DNA from: Alphaproteobacteria bacterium
GTDB lineage: Bacteria; Pseudomonadota; Alphaproteobacteria; ATCC43930; CGMCC-115725
DNA length: 7,808 nucleotides
Assembly: GCA_030040495.1 (NCBI GenBank)
Contig: JASHTP010000143.1
Span: forward strand, 1 to 7,808
Direction of reading: 5' to 3'
Numbering within the stretch: the first letter of the stretch is position 1; every line of letters begins with the position of its first letter. The notes beneath the pieces were generated by a model. The model made no database searches. It had not been told where the DNA came from and saw nothing but the letters and a program-made list of their open reading frames with translations. A program made the translations under genes and the position numbers. Shown here piece by piece: positions 1 to 5,855 of the stretch.

Positions 1-1
1 G

Positions 2-625
2 GAAATCGCCGCGCGCGGCGGCCGCGCCGTCGCCATCGCCGCCGATCTCGCGCGCGAAACCGAGGTCCAAGCGCTGCTGCCGCGGGCGGCCGATGCGCTG
101 GGGCCGCTCGGCCTGCTGGTGAACAATGCCTCGGCCTTCGAGAACGATACCGCGCTCGGCGCGACGCGCGCGAGTTGGGACCGGCATCTCGAGACGAATT
201 TGCGCGCGCCCTTCGTGCTGATGCAGCATTTCGCGCGCCAGCTGCCGCCGGACGCCGACGGCGCCGTCGTCAATCTGCTCGACGAGCGCGTCTGGAGCCT
301 GACGCCCCATTTCGTTTCCTATACGCTGAGCAAGGCCGGGCTCTGGAGCCTGACAAGGAGCCTGGCGCTGGCCTTCGCGCCGCGCATCCGCGTCAACGGC
401 GTCGGGCCGGGCCCGACCCTGCCGAGCCCGCGGCAGAGCGAGGCGCAGTTCCGCCGCCAGCAGGAGATGATGCCGCTGCGGCGCGGCACCACGCCCGAGG
501 AGATCGCCGCCGCCGTGCGGTTCATCCTGTCGGCGCCGGCGATGACCGGCCAGATGATCGCCCTCGATGGCGGCCAGCATCTCGGCTGGGCGCAGGCCGC
601 GGGTCGGCCGGCTTTGGACGAGTAG
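2..625 (+). CDS. FolM/PTR1-like pteridine reductase, SDR family (5' partial)
   Basis: The reading frame is open from base 2, so the N-terminus, including the Rossmann glycine loop, lies outside the window; 207 codons remain. The GTG at 119 is the Val of the internal LVNNAS motif, not a start. Visible SDR landmarks by fragment residue are LVNNAS (39-44), the conserved Asn of ETN (66), Tyr107-x3-Lys111 and the C-terminal ALDGG (187-191). Thirteen residues before the Tyr, where SDRs normally have Ser, there is Asp94 (NLLDERVW). Asp-Tyr-Lys at this spacing is the known triad of trypanosomatid pteridine reductase PTR1 and is also found in E. coli FolM; RVNGVGPG (130-137) also resembles PTR1. It is therefore likely an NADPH-dependent cytosolic reductase of dihydropterin or dihydrofolate. 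The stop overlaps the Shine-Dalgarno of the folB-family gene, 10 bases upstream of its ATG, supporting a shared pterin role. The exact substrate is inference. Confidence 0.85.
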   Translation, partial: EIAARGGRAVAIAADLARETEVQALLPRAADALGPLGLLVNNASAFENDTALGATRASWDRHLETNLRAPFVLMQHFARQLPPDADGAVVNLLDERVWSLTPHFVSYTLSKAGLWSLTRSLALAFAPRIRVNGVGPGPTLPSPRQSEAQFRRQQEMMPLRRGTTPEEIAAAVRFILSAPAMTGQMIALDGGQHLGWAQAAGRPALDE

Positions 626-628
626 GAG
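624..628 (+). promoter_or_regulatory. Shine-Dalgarno of folB overlapping the upstream stop codon
   Basis: AGGAG overlaps the TAG stop of the upstream SDR and lies 7 bases before the ATG at 636. It decides the folB start: the same frame stays open upstream to 567, but that extension is inside the SDR gene and has no comparable ribosome site. The arrangement suggests translational coupling of the two genes. Confidence 0.7.
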
Positions 629-635
629 CGACACC

Positions 636-1064
636 ATGAGCGACAGCGGCACCCGCATCACCGCCCGGCCGCCCGCCGGCGACGCCAGGCGCGCCGGCGA
701 AGGCTTGCGGCGCGTGCTGGTGCGCGACCTCGTGCTCGGCTGCGAGATCGGCGTCTTCCGCCACGAGCGCGGCGCGCGGCAGCGGGTCCGTATCAATCTC
801 GATCTGGCGGTGCGCGAGGATGCCCTGCCGATCGCCGACGATCTCCGCAATGTCGTCTGCTACGACGAGATCGTCAGCGGCATCCGCCGGCTCGTGGAGG
901 CCGGCCATCTCAACCTGGTGGAGACCTTGGCCGAGCGCATCGCCGAGATGTGTCTTGCCGACGCCCGCATCCGCCGCGCCCTGGTCCGCGTCGAGAAGCT
1001 CGACGTTTATCCTGACGTGGCCAGCGTCGGCATCGAGATAGAACGGATTAACCGTCTTCCGTAA
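636..1064 (+). CDS. folB: dihydroneopterin aldolase family protein (FolB, possibly FolX-like)
   Basis: This 142-residue protein belongs to the FolB/FolX tunnelling fold family. FolB converts 7,8-dihydroneopterin to 6-hydroxymethyl-dihydropterin plus glycolaldehyde in folate synthesis. Residues 1-22 are a non-conserved Arg/Ala/Gly-rich extension, after which the family pattern begins: GCEIGVFRHERGARQRVRIN (35-54), CYDEI (75-79), NLVETLAERIAE (93-104) and VRVEK (117-121), ending in VGIEIER (131-137). Tyr76, Glu96 and Lys121 fit the family's conserved Tyr, Glu and catalytic Lys. The Lys is followed by Leu-Asp rather than the Pro-Gly/Pro-Glu usual in FolB. E. coli FolX, the dihydroneopterin triphosphate epimerase, has Lys-Leu-His there, so an epimerase role is possible. 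The FolM/PTR1-like gene just upstream fits either role. The start is chosen for its AGGAG site. Confidence 0.88.
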   Translation: MSDSGTRITARPPAGDARRAGEGLRRVLVRDLVLGCEIGVFRHERGARQRVRINLDLAVREDALPIADDLRNVVCYDEIVSGIRRLVEAGHLNLVETLAERIAEMCLADARIRRALVRVEKLDVYPDVASVGIEIERINRLP

Positions 1065-1125
1065 GTGCCTTAACCACCGGGGATTTGCCGCGGCGAAAGG
1101 GGCGCCGCGGCGGCGGCTGGCAGAG

Positions 1126-1134
1126 TTGTTCACA
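1126..1134 (+). promoter_or_regulatory. DnaA-box-like 9-mer (TTGTTCACA)
   Basis: TTGTTCACA matches the relaxed DnaA box TTATNCACA at all but the third base. It lies upstream of the AT-rich island and in the same orientation as the second copy at 1328. Single near-matches occur by chance often, so binding is speculative. Confidence 0.2.
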
Positions 1135-1150
1135 GCCCCTTTTGCCCGCC

Positions 1151-1162
1151 CGCCTGCAGGCG
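1151..1162. repeat. 12-bp perfect palindrome
   Basis: CGCCTGCAGGCG is a perfect palindrome with no spacer, about 20 bases before the AT-rich island begins. It could be a site for a dimeric DNA-binding protein. In GC-rich DNA a palindrome of this length can arise by chance, and no partner copy was seen upstream of other genes in the window. Confidence 0.35.
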
Positions 1163-1180
1163 CTTTGTGATGGTGGTGTT

Positions 1181-1290
1181 ACGGATTATGACAGTCGATT
1201 TACGCTTGACAAGAAAAAACGATATGAAATCCAAGGTGATAACTATAATGCCTTATTTTTTGGCAAAGTGCTGAAACCTTAGGTTTGACG
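1181..1290. other. AT-rich island upstream of uvrC
   Basis: By hand count 40 of 110 bases are G or C (36%), and only 13 of 50 at 1211-1260, in a window that is otherwise strongly GC-rich. It contains a perfect TTGACA (1206-1211) and a perfect TATAAT (1244-1249), but 32 bases apart, too far for one sigma-70 promoter. A run of A (1214-1219) and a run of T (1256-1261) could give DNA curvature. It may be a promoter or regulator region, a target for an AT-binding nucleoid protein, or a remnant of foreign DNA; the sequence does not decide. Confidence 0.5.
1233..1261 (+). terminator. weak candidate Rho-independent terminator after folB
   Basis: AAGGTG at 1233-1238 can pair with TGCCTT at 1249-1254 (four Watson-Crick pairs and two G-U pairs) around a 10-base loop, followed after one A by six Ts (1256-1261). 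The stem is short and weak, and it lies about 170 bases after the folB stop, so this is a low-confidence suggestion. Confidence 0.2.
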
Positions 1291-1327
1291 CGCATAGCAC
1301 CCATGCGAGGGGCGGTTTTCGACAGTT

Positions 1328-1336
1328 TTGTCCACA
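1328..1336 (+). promoter_or_regulatory. DnaA-box-like 9-mer (TTGTCCACA)
   Basis: TTGTCCACA differs from the classic DnaA box TTATCCACA only at the third base and lies 112 bases upstream of the uvrC ATG. It overlaps a small inverted repeat, GACAgtttTGTC (1321-1332), that could equally be part of a repressor operator. Function is unproven. Confidence 0.22.
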
Positions 1337-1448
1337 GGTGCCGTGGATATCCGGCGGGCCGCCCGGAAACCATCGGATGCGCCGGGATCGGGCCGCCCAT
1401 CCGCCCTCCGGTTGACGCGGCGGGCGCGCCGGGCCAAGTGAGGGGCCG

Positions 1449-3401
1449 ATGACCGAGCTCGGGGAAAACGCTCCCTCCGACGACACCCTGCTCCCAGGCG
1501 GCGGGCTGCACCAGGGCGTCGAGGCGATCCGCGCGGCGCTCCGCACCATGCCGCCGGGCCCGGGCGTCTACCGCATGCTCGATGCCAAGGGCGACGCGCT
1601 CTATGTCGGCAAGGCCAAGAGCCTCAGGAACCGCGTCGGCAACTACACCCATCTCGCCGCGCTCTCCAACCGACTGCGCCGGATGGTGGCCGAGACCCGC
1701 GCCATGGAAGTGGTGATCACCCACACCGAGGTCGAGGCGCTGCTGCTCGAGAATAACCTGATCAAGCGGTTGATGCCGCGCTACAACGTGCTGCTGCGCG
1801 ACGACAAGTCGTTTCCCTATATCCACCTCACCGGCGATCACGACTTCCCGCAGATCATCAAGCATCGCGGCGCCAGGAACGCGCCGGGTGACTATTTCGG
1901 CCCCTTCGCCTCGGCCGGCGCGGTGGCTCGGACGATCATCGCGCTGCAGCGCGCTTTCCTGCTGCGTTCGTGCAGCGACAGCATCTTCTCGAGCCGCACC
2001 CGGCCCTGCCTGCTCTATCAAATCAAGCGCTGCAGCGCGCCCTGCGTCGGGCGCATCGACAAGGAAGGCTACGACCGGCTGATCAACGAGGCGCGCGCCT
2101 TCCTGGCCGGCCGCAGCAAGGAGGTGCAGGAGCGTCTGGCGCTGCACATGCAGGAGCTTGCCGACCGGCTCGATTTCGAGGGCGCCGCCCGCCTGCGCGA
2201 CCGCATCCGCGCACTCACCCAGGTGCAGGGTCGCCAGGACATCTCGATCGAGGGCGTGGCCGACGCCGACGTCGTCGCCGCCTACCAGGCCGGCGGCCAT
2301 ACCTGCATCCAGGTGTTCTTCTTCCGCGGCGGGCAGAACTGGGGCAACCGAGCCTATTTCCCCAGCCACGACCGGCAGATGCCGGTCGAGGAGGTGCTCG
2401 GCGCCTTCCTCGGCCAGTTCTACGAGAACAACCCGCCGCCGGGGCTCGTGCTGCTGAGCGACCCGCCGCCCGACCTCGCGCTGCTCGAAGAGGCGCTCTC
2501 GACCCGCGCTGGCGGCAAGGTCGAGCTGGCTTTGCCGCAGCGCGGCGACAAGCGCAAGCTGATCGAGCACGCCCTGGTCAATGCCAAGGAGGCGCTGGGC
2601 CGGCGGCTGGCCGAAAGCGAGACGCAGCTGAAGCTGCTCGCCGGCGTGGCGGAGACCTTCGGCCTCGAAGCGCGGCCGCAGCGCATCGAGGTCTACGACA
2701 ACAGCCACATCCAGGGCAGCAACGCCGTCGGCGCGATGATCGTCGCCGGACCGGAGGGCTTCACCAAGAGCGCCTACCGCAAATTCACCATCCGCGGCGA
2801 GGGCGACGACGGGCTCGCCGCGGCGATCGAGGCCTCGGCCGAGCCGGAGGCGCGGCCGACGCCGGGCGACGATTACGCCATGATGCGCGAGGTACTGCGA
2901 CGCCGCTTCGCCCGCGCGCTCAAGGAGGACCCGACGCGCGAGCGCGGCACCTGGCCCGATCTGCTGCTCCTCGATGGCGGCGCCGGCCAGCTCGCCGCAG
3001 CGCAACAGGTGCTGGCCGATCTCGGCATCGACGACATCCCGCTGGTGGCGATCGCCAAAGGACCGGACCGCAATGCCGGGCGCGAGCGCTTTTTCCGTCC
3101 CGGGCGCGAGCCCTTCAGCCTCGAGCCGCGCGACCCCGTGCTCTACTATCTCCAACGCCTGCGCGACGAGGCGCATCGCTTCGCCATCGGCACCCATCGC
3201 GCGCGCCGCGCCAAGGCGATCGGCAGCTCGCCGCTGGACGAGATTCCCGGCATCGGCGCCCGGCGCAAGAAGGCGCTGCTGCATCATTTCGGCTCGGCGC
3301 GCGGCGTCGCCCGCGCCGGTCTCGCCGATCTCGAGCGCGTCGAGGGCATCAGCAAGACGGTCGCGCAGCGCATCTATGACCATTTCCACGCGGAGCCCTA
3401 A
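1449..3401 (+). CDS. uvrC: excinuclease ABC subunit C (UvrC)
   Basis: UvrC is the dual-incision nuclease of nucleotide excision repair: recruited by UvrB at a lesion, it cuts 3' and then 5' of the damage. The 650-residue protein is slightly longer than E. coli UvrC (610) because of a leader of about 32 residues. The GIY-YIG domain (about 35-115) shows Tyr41, Tyr52, Lys55, Arg62 and probable catalytic Glu101. Cys175, 187, 195 and 199 reproduce the spacing of the E. coli Fe-S cluster cysteines. The UvrB-binding UVR segment is near 222-258. The RNase H-like C-terminal nuclease has Asp417 (YDNSH), DDYAMM (474-479), Asp509 (LDGG) and His576 (RDEAH), matching E. coli Asp399, Asp438, Asp466 and His538. 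Paired helix-hairpin-helix motifs close the protein (about 595-647). The start has a GAGG site 5 bases upstream. It is the first gene of the probable operon, 54 bases before pgsA. Confidence 0.98.
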   Translation: MTELGENAPSDDTLLPGGGLHQGVEAIRAALRTMPPGPGVYRMLDAKGDALYVGKAKSLRNRVGNYTHLAALSNRLRRMVAETRAMEVVITHTEVEALLLENNLIKRLMPRYNVLLRDDKSFPYIHLTGDHDFPQIIKHRGARNAPGDYFGPFASAGAVARTIIALQRAFLLRSCSDSIFSSRTRPCLLYQIKRCSAPCVGRIDKEGYDRLINEARAFLAGRSKEVQERLALHMQELADRLDFEGAARLRDRIRALTQVQGRQDISIEGVADADVVAAYQAGGHTCIQVFFFRGGQNWGNRAYFPSHDRQMPVEEVLGAFLGQFYENNPPPGLVLLSDPPPDLALLEEALSTRAGGKVELALPQRGDKRKLIEHALVNAKEALGRRLAESETQLKLLAGVAETFGLEARPQRIEVYDNSHIQGSNAVGAMIVAGPEGFTKSAYRKFTIRGEGDDGLAAAIEASAEPEARPTPGDDYAMMREVLRRRFARALKEDPTRERGTWPDLLLLDGGAGQLAAAQQVLADLGIDDIPLVAIAKGPDRNAGRERFFRPGREPFSLEPRDPVLYYLQRLRDEAHRFAIGTHRARRAKAIGSSPLDEIPGIGARRKKALLHHFGSARGVARAGLADLERVEGISKTVAQRIYDHFHAEP

Positions 3402-3455
3402 AGGCGCTAGACTGTCGCCAATCGTCCCGTTTGCCGCCGCGGGACCGGATGAGCC

Positions 3456-4079
3456 ATGCTAACGACCCTCCCCAACCTGCTGACGCTGTCGCGCATCGCC
3501 GCGATACCCCTGGTCATCGTCACCTTCTATGTCCCGCCGCCCTATGGGCCCTGGATCGGCTGCGGACTCTTCGCGCTGGCGGGTTTCACCGACTGGCTCG
3601 ACGGCAGGCTGGCGCGCCTGTGGAAGCAGCAATCGGAGCTCGGCCGCTTCCTCGATCCCATCGCCGACAAGCTGCTGGTGGCGGCGGTGCTCTTCATGCT
3701 CGGCGCGCTTCAGCTCCGCCAGGACCCGCCGCCGGGCCGGCTGGCGGTGACGATCCTGTTCATCCTGCCGGCGCTGGTCATCCTCAGCCGCGAGATCCTG
3801 GTGTCGGGGCTGCGCGAGCATCTCGCCACGCTCAAGGTGCGCGTCCCCTCCTCGCGGCTCGCCAAATGGAAGACCGGCCTGCAGATGGGCGCGATCGGCG
3901 TGCTGCTGGTGGGCGACGCCGGCCCCGCCTTCCTGCCGGTGACGCTGATCGGCGAGCTGATGCTATGGGCGGCGGCGGTGCTGACCCTGATCACCGGCTA
4001 CGACTATCTTCGCGCCGGCCTCGACCATATGACCGAGGAGACGCCGGTCGAAGCGGCGAAGCCGAGCAGCGCCCGGTGA
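3456..4079 (+). CDS. pgsA: CDP-diacylglycerol--glycerol-3-phosphate 3-phosphatidyltransferase
   Basis: This integral membrane enzyme makes phosphatidylglycerophosphate and CMP from CDP-diacylglycerol and glycerol 3-phosphate, the committed step to phosphatidylglycerol and cardiolipin. The 207-residue protein carries the complete CDP-alcohol phosphotransferase signature D-x2-DG-x2-AR-x8-G-x3-D-x3-D as Asp46, Asp49, Gly50, Ala53, Arg54, Gly63, Asp67 and Asp71, which bind the metal ions and nucleotide. The N-terminal LPNLLTLSRI (5-14) is typical of PgsA. Hydrophobic stretches near 15-27, 33-45, 72-88, 98-112, 143-160 and 163-181 fit the six-helix fold. The last 20 residues are a polar tail that makes it longer than E. 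coli PgsA (182). It lies 54 bases after uvrC, a common bacterial pairing, and its TGA overlaps a possible GTG start of mobB. No strong Shine-Dalgarno is visible before its ATG. Confidence 0.96.
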   Translation: MLTTLPNLLTLSRIAAIPLVIVTFYVPPPYGPWIGCGLFALAGFTDWLDGRLARLWKQQSELGRFLDPIADKLLVAAVLFMLGALQLRQDPPPGRLAVTILFILPALVILSREILVSGLREHLATLKVRVPSSRLAKWKTGLQMGAIGVLLVGDAGPAFLPVTLIGELMLWAAAVLTLITGYDYLRAGLDHMTEETPVEAAKPSSAR

Positions 4080-4093
4080 GCCCGGCGAAGCCG

Positions 4094-4597
4094 ATGCGCG
4101 TCTTTGGCCTCGCCGGCTGGAGCGGCAGCGGCAAGACCACCCTCGTCGCGCGCCTGCTGCCGGAGCTGACGCGGCGCGGCCTCACCGTGTCGACGGTGAA
4201 GCACGCGCACCACAGCTTCGACCTCGACCAGCCGGGCAAGGACAGCTGGCGCCATCGCGAAGCCGGAGCGAGCGAGGTGATGATCGCCTCGGAGCGGCGT
4301 TGGGCGCTCATCCACGAGCATCGCGGCGCACCGGAGCCGCCGCTCGAGGCGCTCGTCGGCCAGATGACGCCGGTCGATCTGCTGCTCGTCGAAGGCTTCA
4401 AGCGCGGCACCCATGCGAAGCTCGAGGTGCACCGCCCGTCGCTCGGCAAGCCGCTGCTCTGCCGCGAGGATCCGCACATCGTCGCGGTCGCGAGCGACGC
4501 GCCGCTCGCCGGCCTCGCCGTGCCGCTCTTCGCGCTCGACGATGTCGCGGCGATCGCGCGCTTCATCCTCGCGCATTGCCGGCTCGAGGCGGCGTGA
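4094..4597 (+). CDS. mobB: molybdopterin-guanine dinucleotide biosynthesis adapter protein MobB
   Basis: MobB is a small cytosolic GTP-binding P-loop protein that assists MobA/MoeA in forming the dinucleotide form of molybdenum cofactor; it stimulates the pathway but is not strictly essential in E. coli. From the ATG it has 167 residues. The opening MRVFGLAGWSGSGKTTL contains the Walker A loop (8-15), KHAHH (36-40) is a family motif, and DLLLVEGFK (95-103) is the Walker B region. The ATG is preferred because family members usually begin one or two residues before the VFGLAG strand. An in-frame GTG at 4076 would add six residues and overlap the pgsA stop as GTGA, so it is a real alternative. 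The frame is open much further upstream, but only as the shadow of pgsA. The stop is one base before the moeA ATG, so the two are probably coupled. Confidence 0.93.
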   Translation: MRVFGLAGWSGSGKTTLVARLLPELTRRGLTVSTVKHAHHSFDLDQPGKDSWRHREAGASEVMIASERRWALIHEHRGAPEPPLEALVGQMTPVDLLLVEGFKRGTHAKLEVHRPSLGKPLLCREDPHIVAVASDAPLAGLAVPLFALDDVAAIARFILAHCRLEAA

Positions 4598-4598
4598 C

Positions 4599-5855
4599 AT
4601 GGCACAGCTGAGCGACGATTGCTTCGCCTTCGGCGGCGAGCTCCTGTCGATGAGCGCGGCGCTGGAGCTGCTCGGCGCCAAGGTCGCTCCCGTCGTCGCG
4701 CCCGAGACCGTGCCGCTCAAAGCGGCGCGCGGCCGCATCCTCGCCGCGCCGGTGGTGGCGCCGCGCGACGTGCCGCCGCACGACAATTCCGCGGTCGACG
4801 GCTATGCCGTGTTCTTCGACGATCTCGTGCCCGGCGAGACGACCGTGCTCAAGCTGGCGGGCCGCGCCGCGGCCGGCCATCCGCTGGTCGGCGCGGCACG
4901 GCGCGGCGAGGCGGTGCGCATCTTCACCGGCGCGCCGATGCCGGCGGGGCCGGACACGGTGCTGATGCAGGAGGATTGCCGCGAAGCCGATGGCGGCGTC
5001 CAGATCCCGCCCGGCATAAGGCGTGGCGCCAACCGCCGCCGTGCCGGCGAGGATGTGAAGGCCGGCGCCACCGTGCTGCGCCCGGGCCAGCGGCTGCGGG
5101 CGCAGGAGATCGGGCTTGCCGCCTCGCTGGGCTGCACCGCGCTCGACGTCTACCGTCCGCTGCGCGTCGCAATCTTCTCCACCGGCGACGAGGTGCGCGA
5201 TCCCGGCGCCGATCTCGCCCCGGGCGCGATCTATGACGCCAACCGCTATCTGCTCCAGGCGCTGCTGCAGGGGCTCGGCGCCGAGGTCACCGATCTCGGC
5301 ATCCTGGCCGACGACCGGACTCGCATCGCCGCCGCCCTCGCCGCGGCGGCGCGCGACCACGACCTGATCCTGACCTCGGGCGGCATGTCGACCGGCGAGG
5401 AGGATCACGTCAAGGCGGCGGTCGAAGCGCAAGGCAGCCTGCATTTCTGGCGGCTCGCCATCAAGCCGGGCCGGCCGGTGGCGATGGGGCAGATCGGCCA
5501 CGTGCCGTTCATGGGCCTGCCGGGCAATCCGGTGGCGGTGATGGTGACGTTCCTCATCCTGACGCGGCCGCTGGTGCTGCGGCTTGCCGGCGGCGAACCC
5601 GCCACGCCGCGCCGCTTCCGCGTCACCGCCGGCTTCGACTACAAGAAGCGCAGCAACCGCTGCGAATTTGTGCGCGCCCGGCTCGAACGCGGCGGCGACG
5701 GCGGCTGGGTAGCGCGGAAGTTCCCGCGCGACGGCGCCGGCATCCTCTCTTCGATGGTCGAGTCCGACGGGCTCGCCGAGATCGGCGAGGGCATCAGCCG
5801 CATCGAGCCCGGCATGAGCGTCGAGTTCATCCCGTTCAGCGAGGTGCTGGAATGA
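4599..5855 (+). CDS. moeA: molybdopterin molybdenumtransferase MoeA
   Basis: MoeA inserts molybdate into adenylylated molybdopterin, releasing AMP and giving active molybdenum cofactor. The 418-residue protein is close to E. coli MoeA (411) and works as a cytosolic dimer. Landmarks are HDNSAVDGYA (61-70), with Asp62 matching E. coli Asp59; the TGAPMP loop (110-115); the MoCF-like domain with FSTGDEV (193-199), Glu198 matching E. coli Glu188; DD at 238-239; SGGMSTGEEDH (260-270), with Asp269 matching Asp259; and MGLPGNPVAV (305-314). The beta-barrel domain IV follows from about 338. All recognised active-site acids are present, so it should be functional. The ATG is one base after the mobB stop, with GAGG (4586-4589) 9 bases upstream, and the TGA overlaps the next gene's ATG as ATGA. 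Much longer in-frame starts exist inside mobB but have no support. Confidence 0.96.
   Translation: MAQLSDDCFAFGGELLSMSAALELLGAKVAPVVAPETVPLKAARGRILAAPVVAPRDVPPHDNSAVDGYAVFFDDLVPGETTVLKLAGRAAAGHPLVGAARRGEAVRIFTGAPMPAGPDTVLMQEDCREADGGVQIPPGIRRGANRRRAGEDVKAGATVLRPGQRLRAQEIGLAASLGCTALDVYRPLRVAIFSTGDEVRDPGADLAPGAIYDANRYLLQALLQGLGAEVTDLGILADDRTRIAAALAAAARDHDLILTSGGMSTGEEDHVKAAVEAQGSLHFWRLAIKPGRPVAMGQIGHVPFMGLPGNPVAVMVTFLILTRPLVLRLAGGEPATPRRFRVTAGFDYKKRSNRCEFVRARLERGGDGGWVARKFPRDGAGILSSMVESDGLAEIGEGISRIEPGMSVEFIPFSEVLE

Larger units (their letters stand above)
1065..1448 (+). other. intergenic region between folB and uvrC
   Basis: This 384-base gap has no convincing gene. It is GC-rich at both ends with an AT-rich centre (1181-1290). 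It contains a 12-bp palindrome, two 9-mers one mismatch from a DnaA box, a weak hairpin followed by six Ts, and a short direct repeat GTTTTcgacaGTTTTgtcca at 1315-1334. A promoter for the uvrC operon is expected here, but no pair of -35 and -10 elements with acceptable spacing stands out. A 28-codon ATG frame at 1188-1274 has no good ribosome site. The last bases before uvrC (GTGAGGGG, 1438-1445) serve as its Shine-Dalgarno. Confidence 0.6.

Noticed and set aside
1048..1075. Two TTAACC direct repeats as a CtrA site
   Set aside because: The full CtrA motif is TTAA-N7-TTAA; here the spacing is 18 bases, and the first copy is inside folB coding sequence.
1206..1249. Perfect TTGACA and TATAAT as a sigma-70 promoter
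   Set aside because: The hexamers are 32 bases apart instead of about 17, and neither has a good partner at the right distance.
1085..1282. 65-codon frame in the folB-uvrC gap
   Set aside because: It begins at a TTG without a ribosome site, and its product changes from Arg/Gly-rich to Lys/Tyr-rich exactly where base composition changes, as expected for non-coding DNA.
1315..1334. GTTTTcgacaGTTTT as an alphaproteobacterial LexA (SOS) box before uvrC
   Set aside because: The expected site is GTTC-N7-GTTC with an 11-base repeat; here the repeat is GTTTT at 10 bases, without GTTC.
1200..3389. 729-codon open frame on the minus strand opposite uvrC
   Set aside because: It is the antisense shadow of uvrC, common in high-GC genes; its product is low-complexity, rich in Ala, Arg, Glu and Asp, with no recognisable domain, whereas the plus strand encodes full UvrC.
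3431..4093. Upstream extension of the mobB frame into a 388-residue protein
   Set aside because: The first two thirds are an out-of-frame reading of pgsA, rich in Arg, Ala and Gly. Only the part from about 4076/4094 matches MobB.
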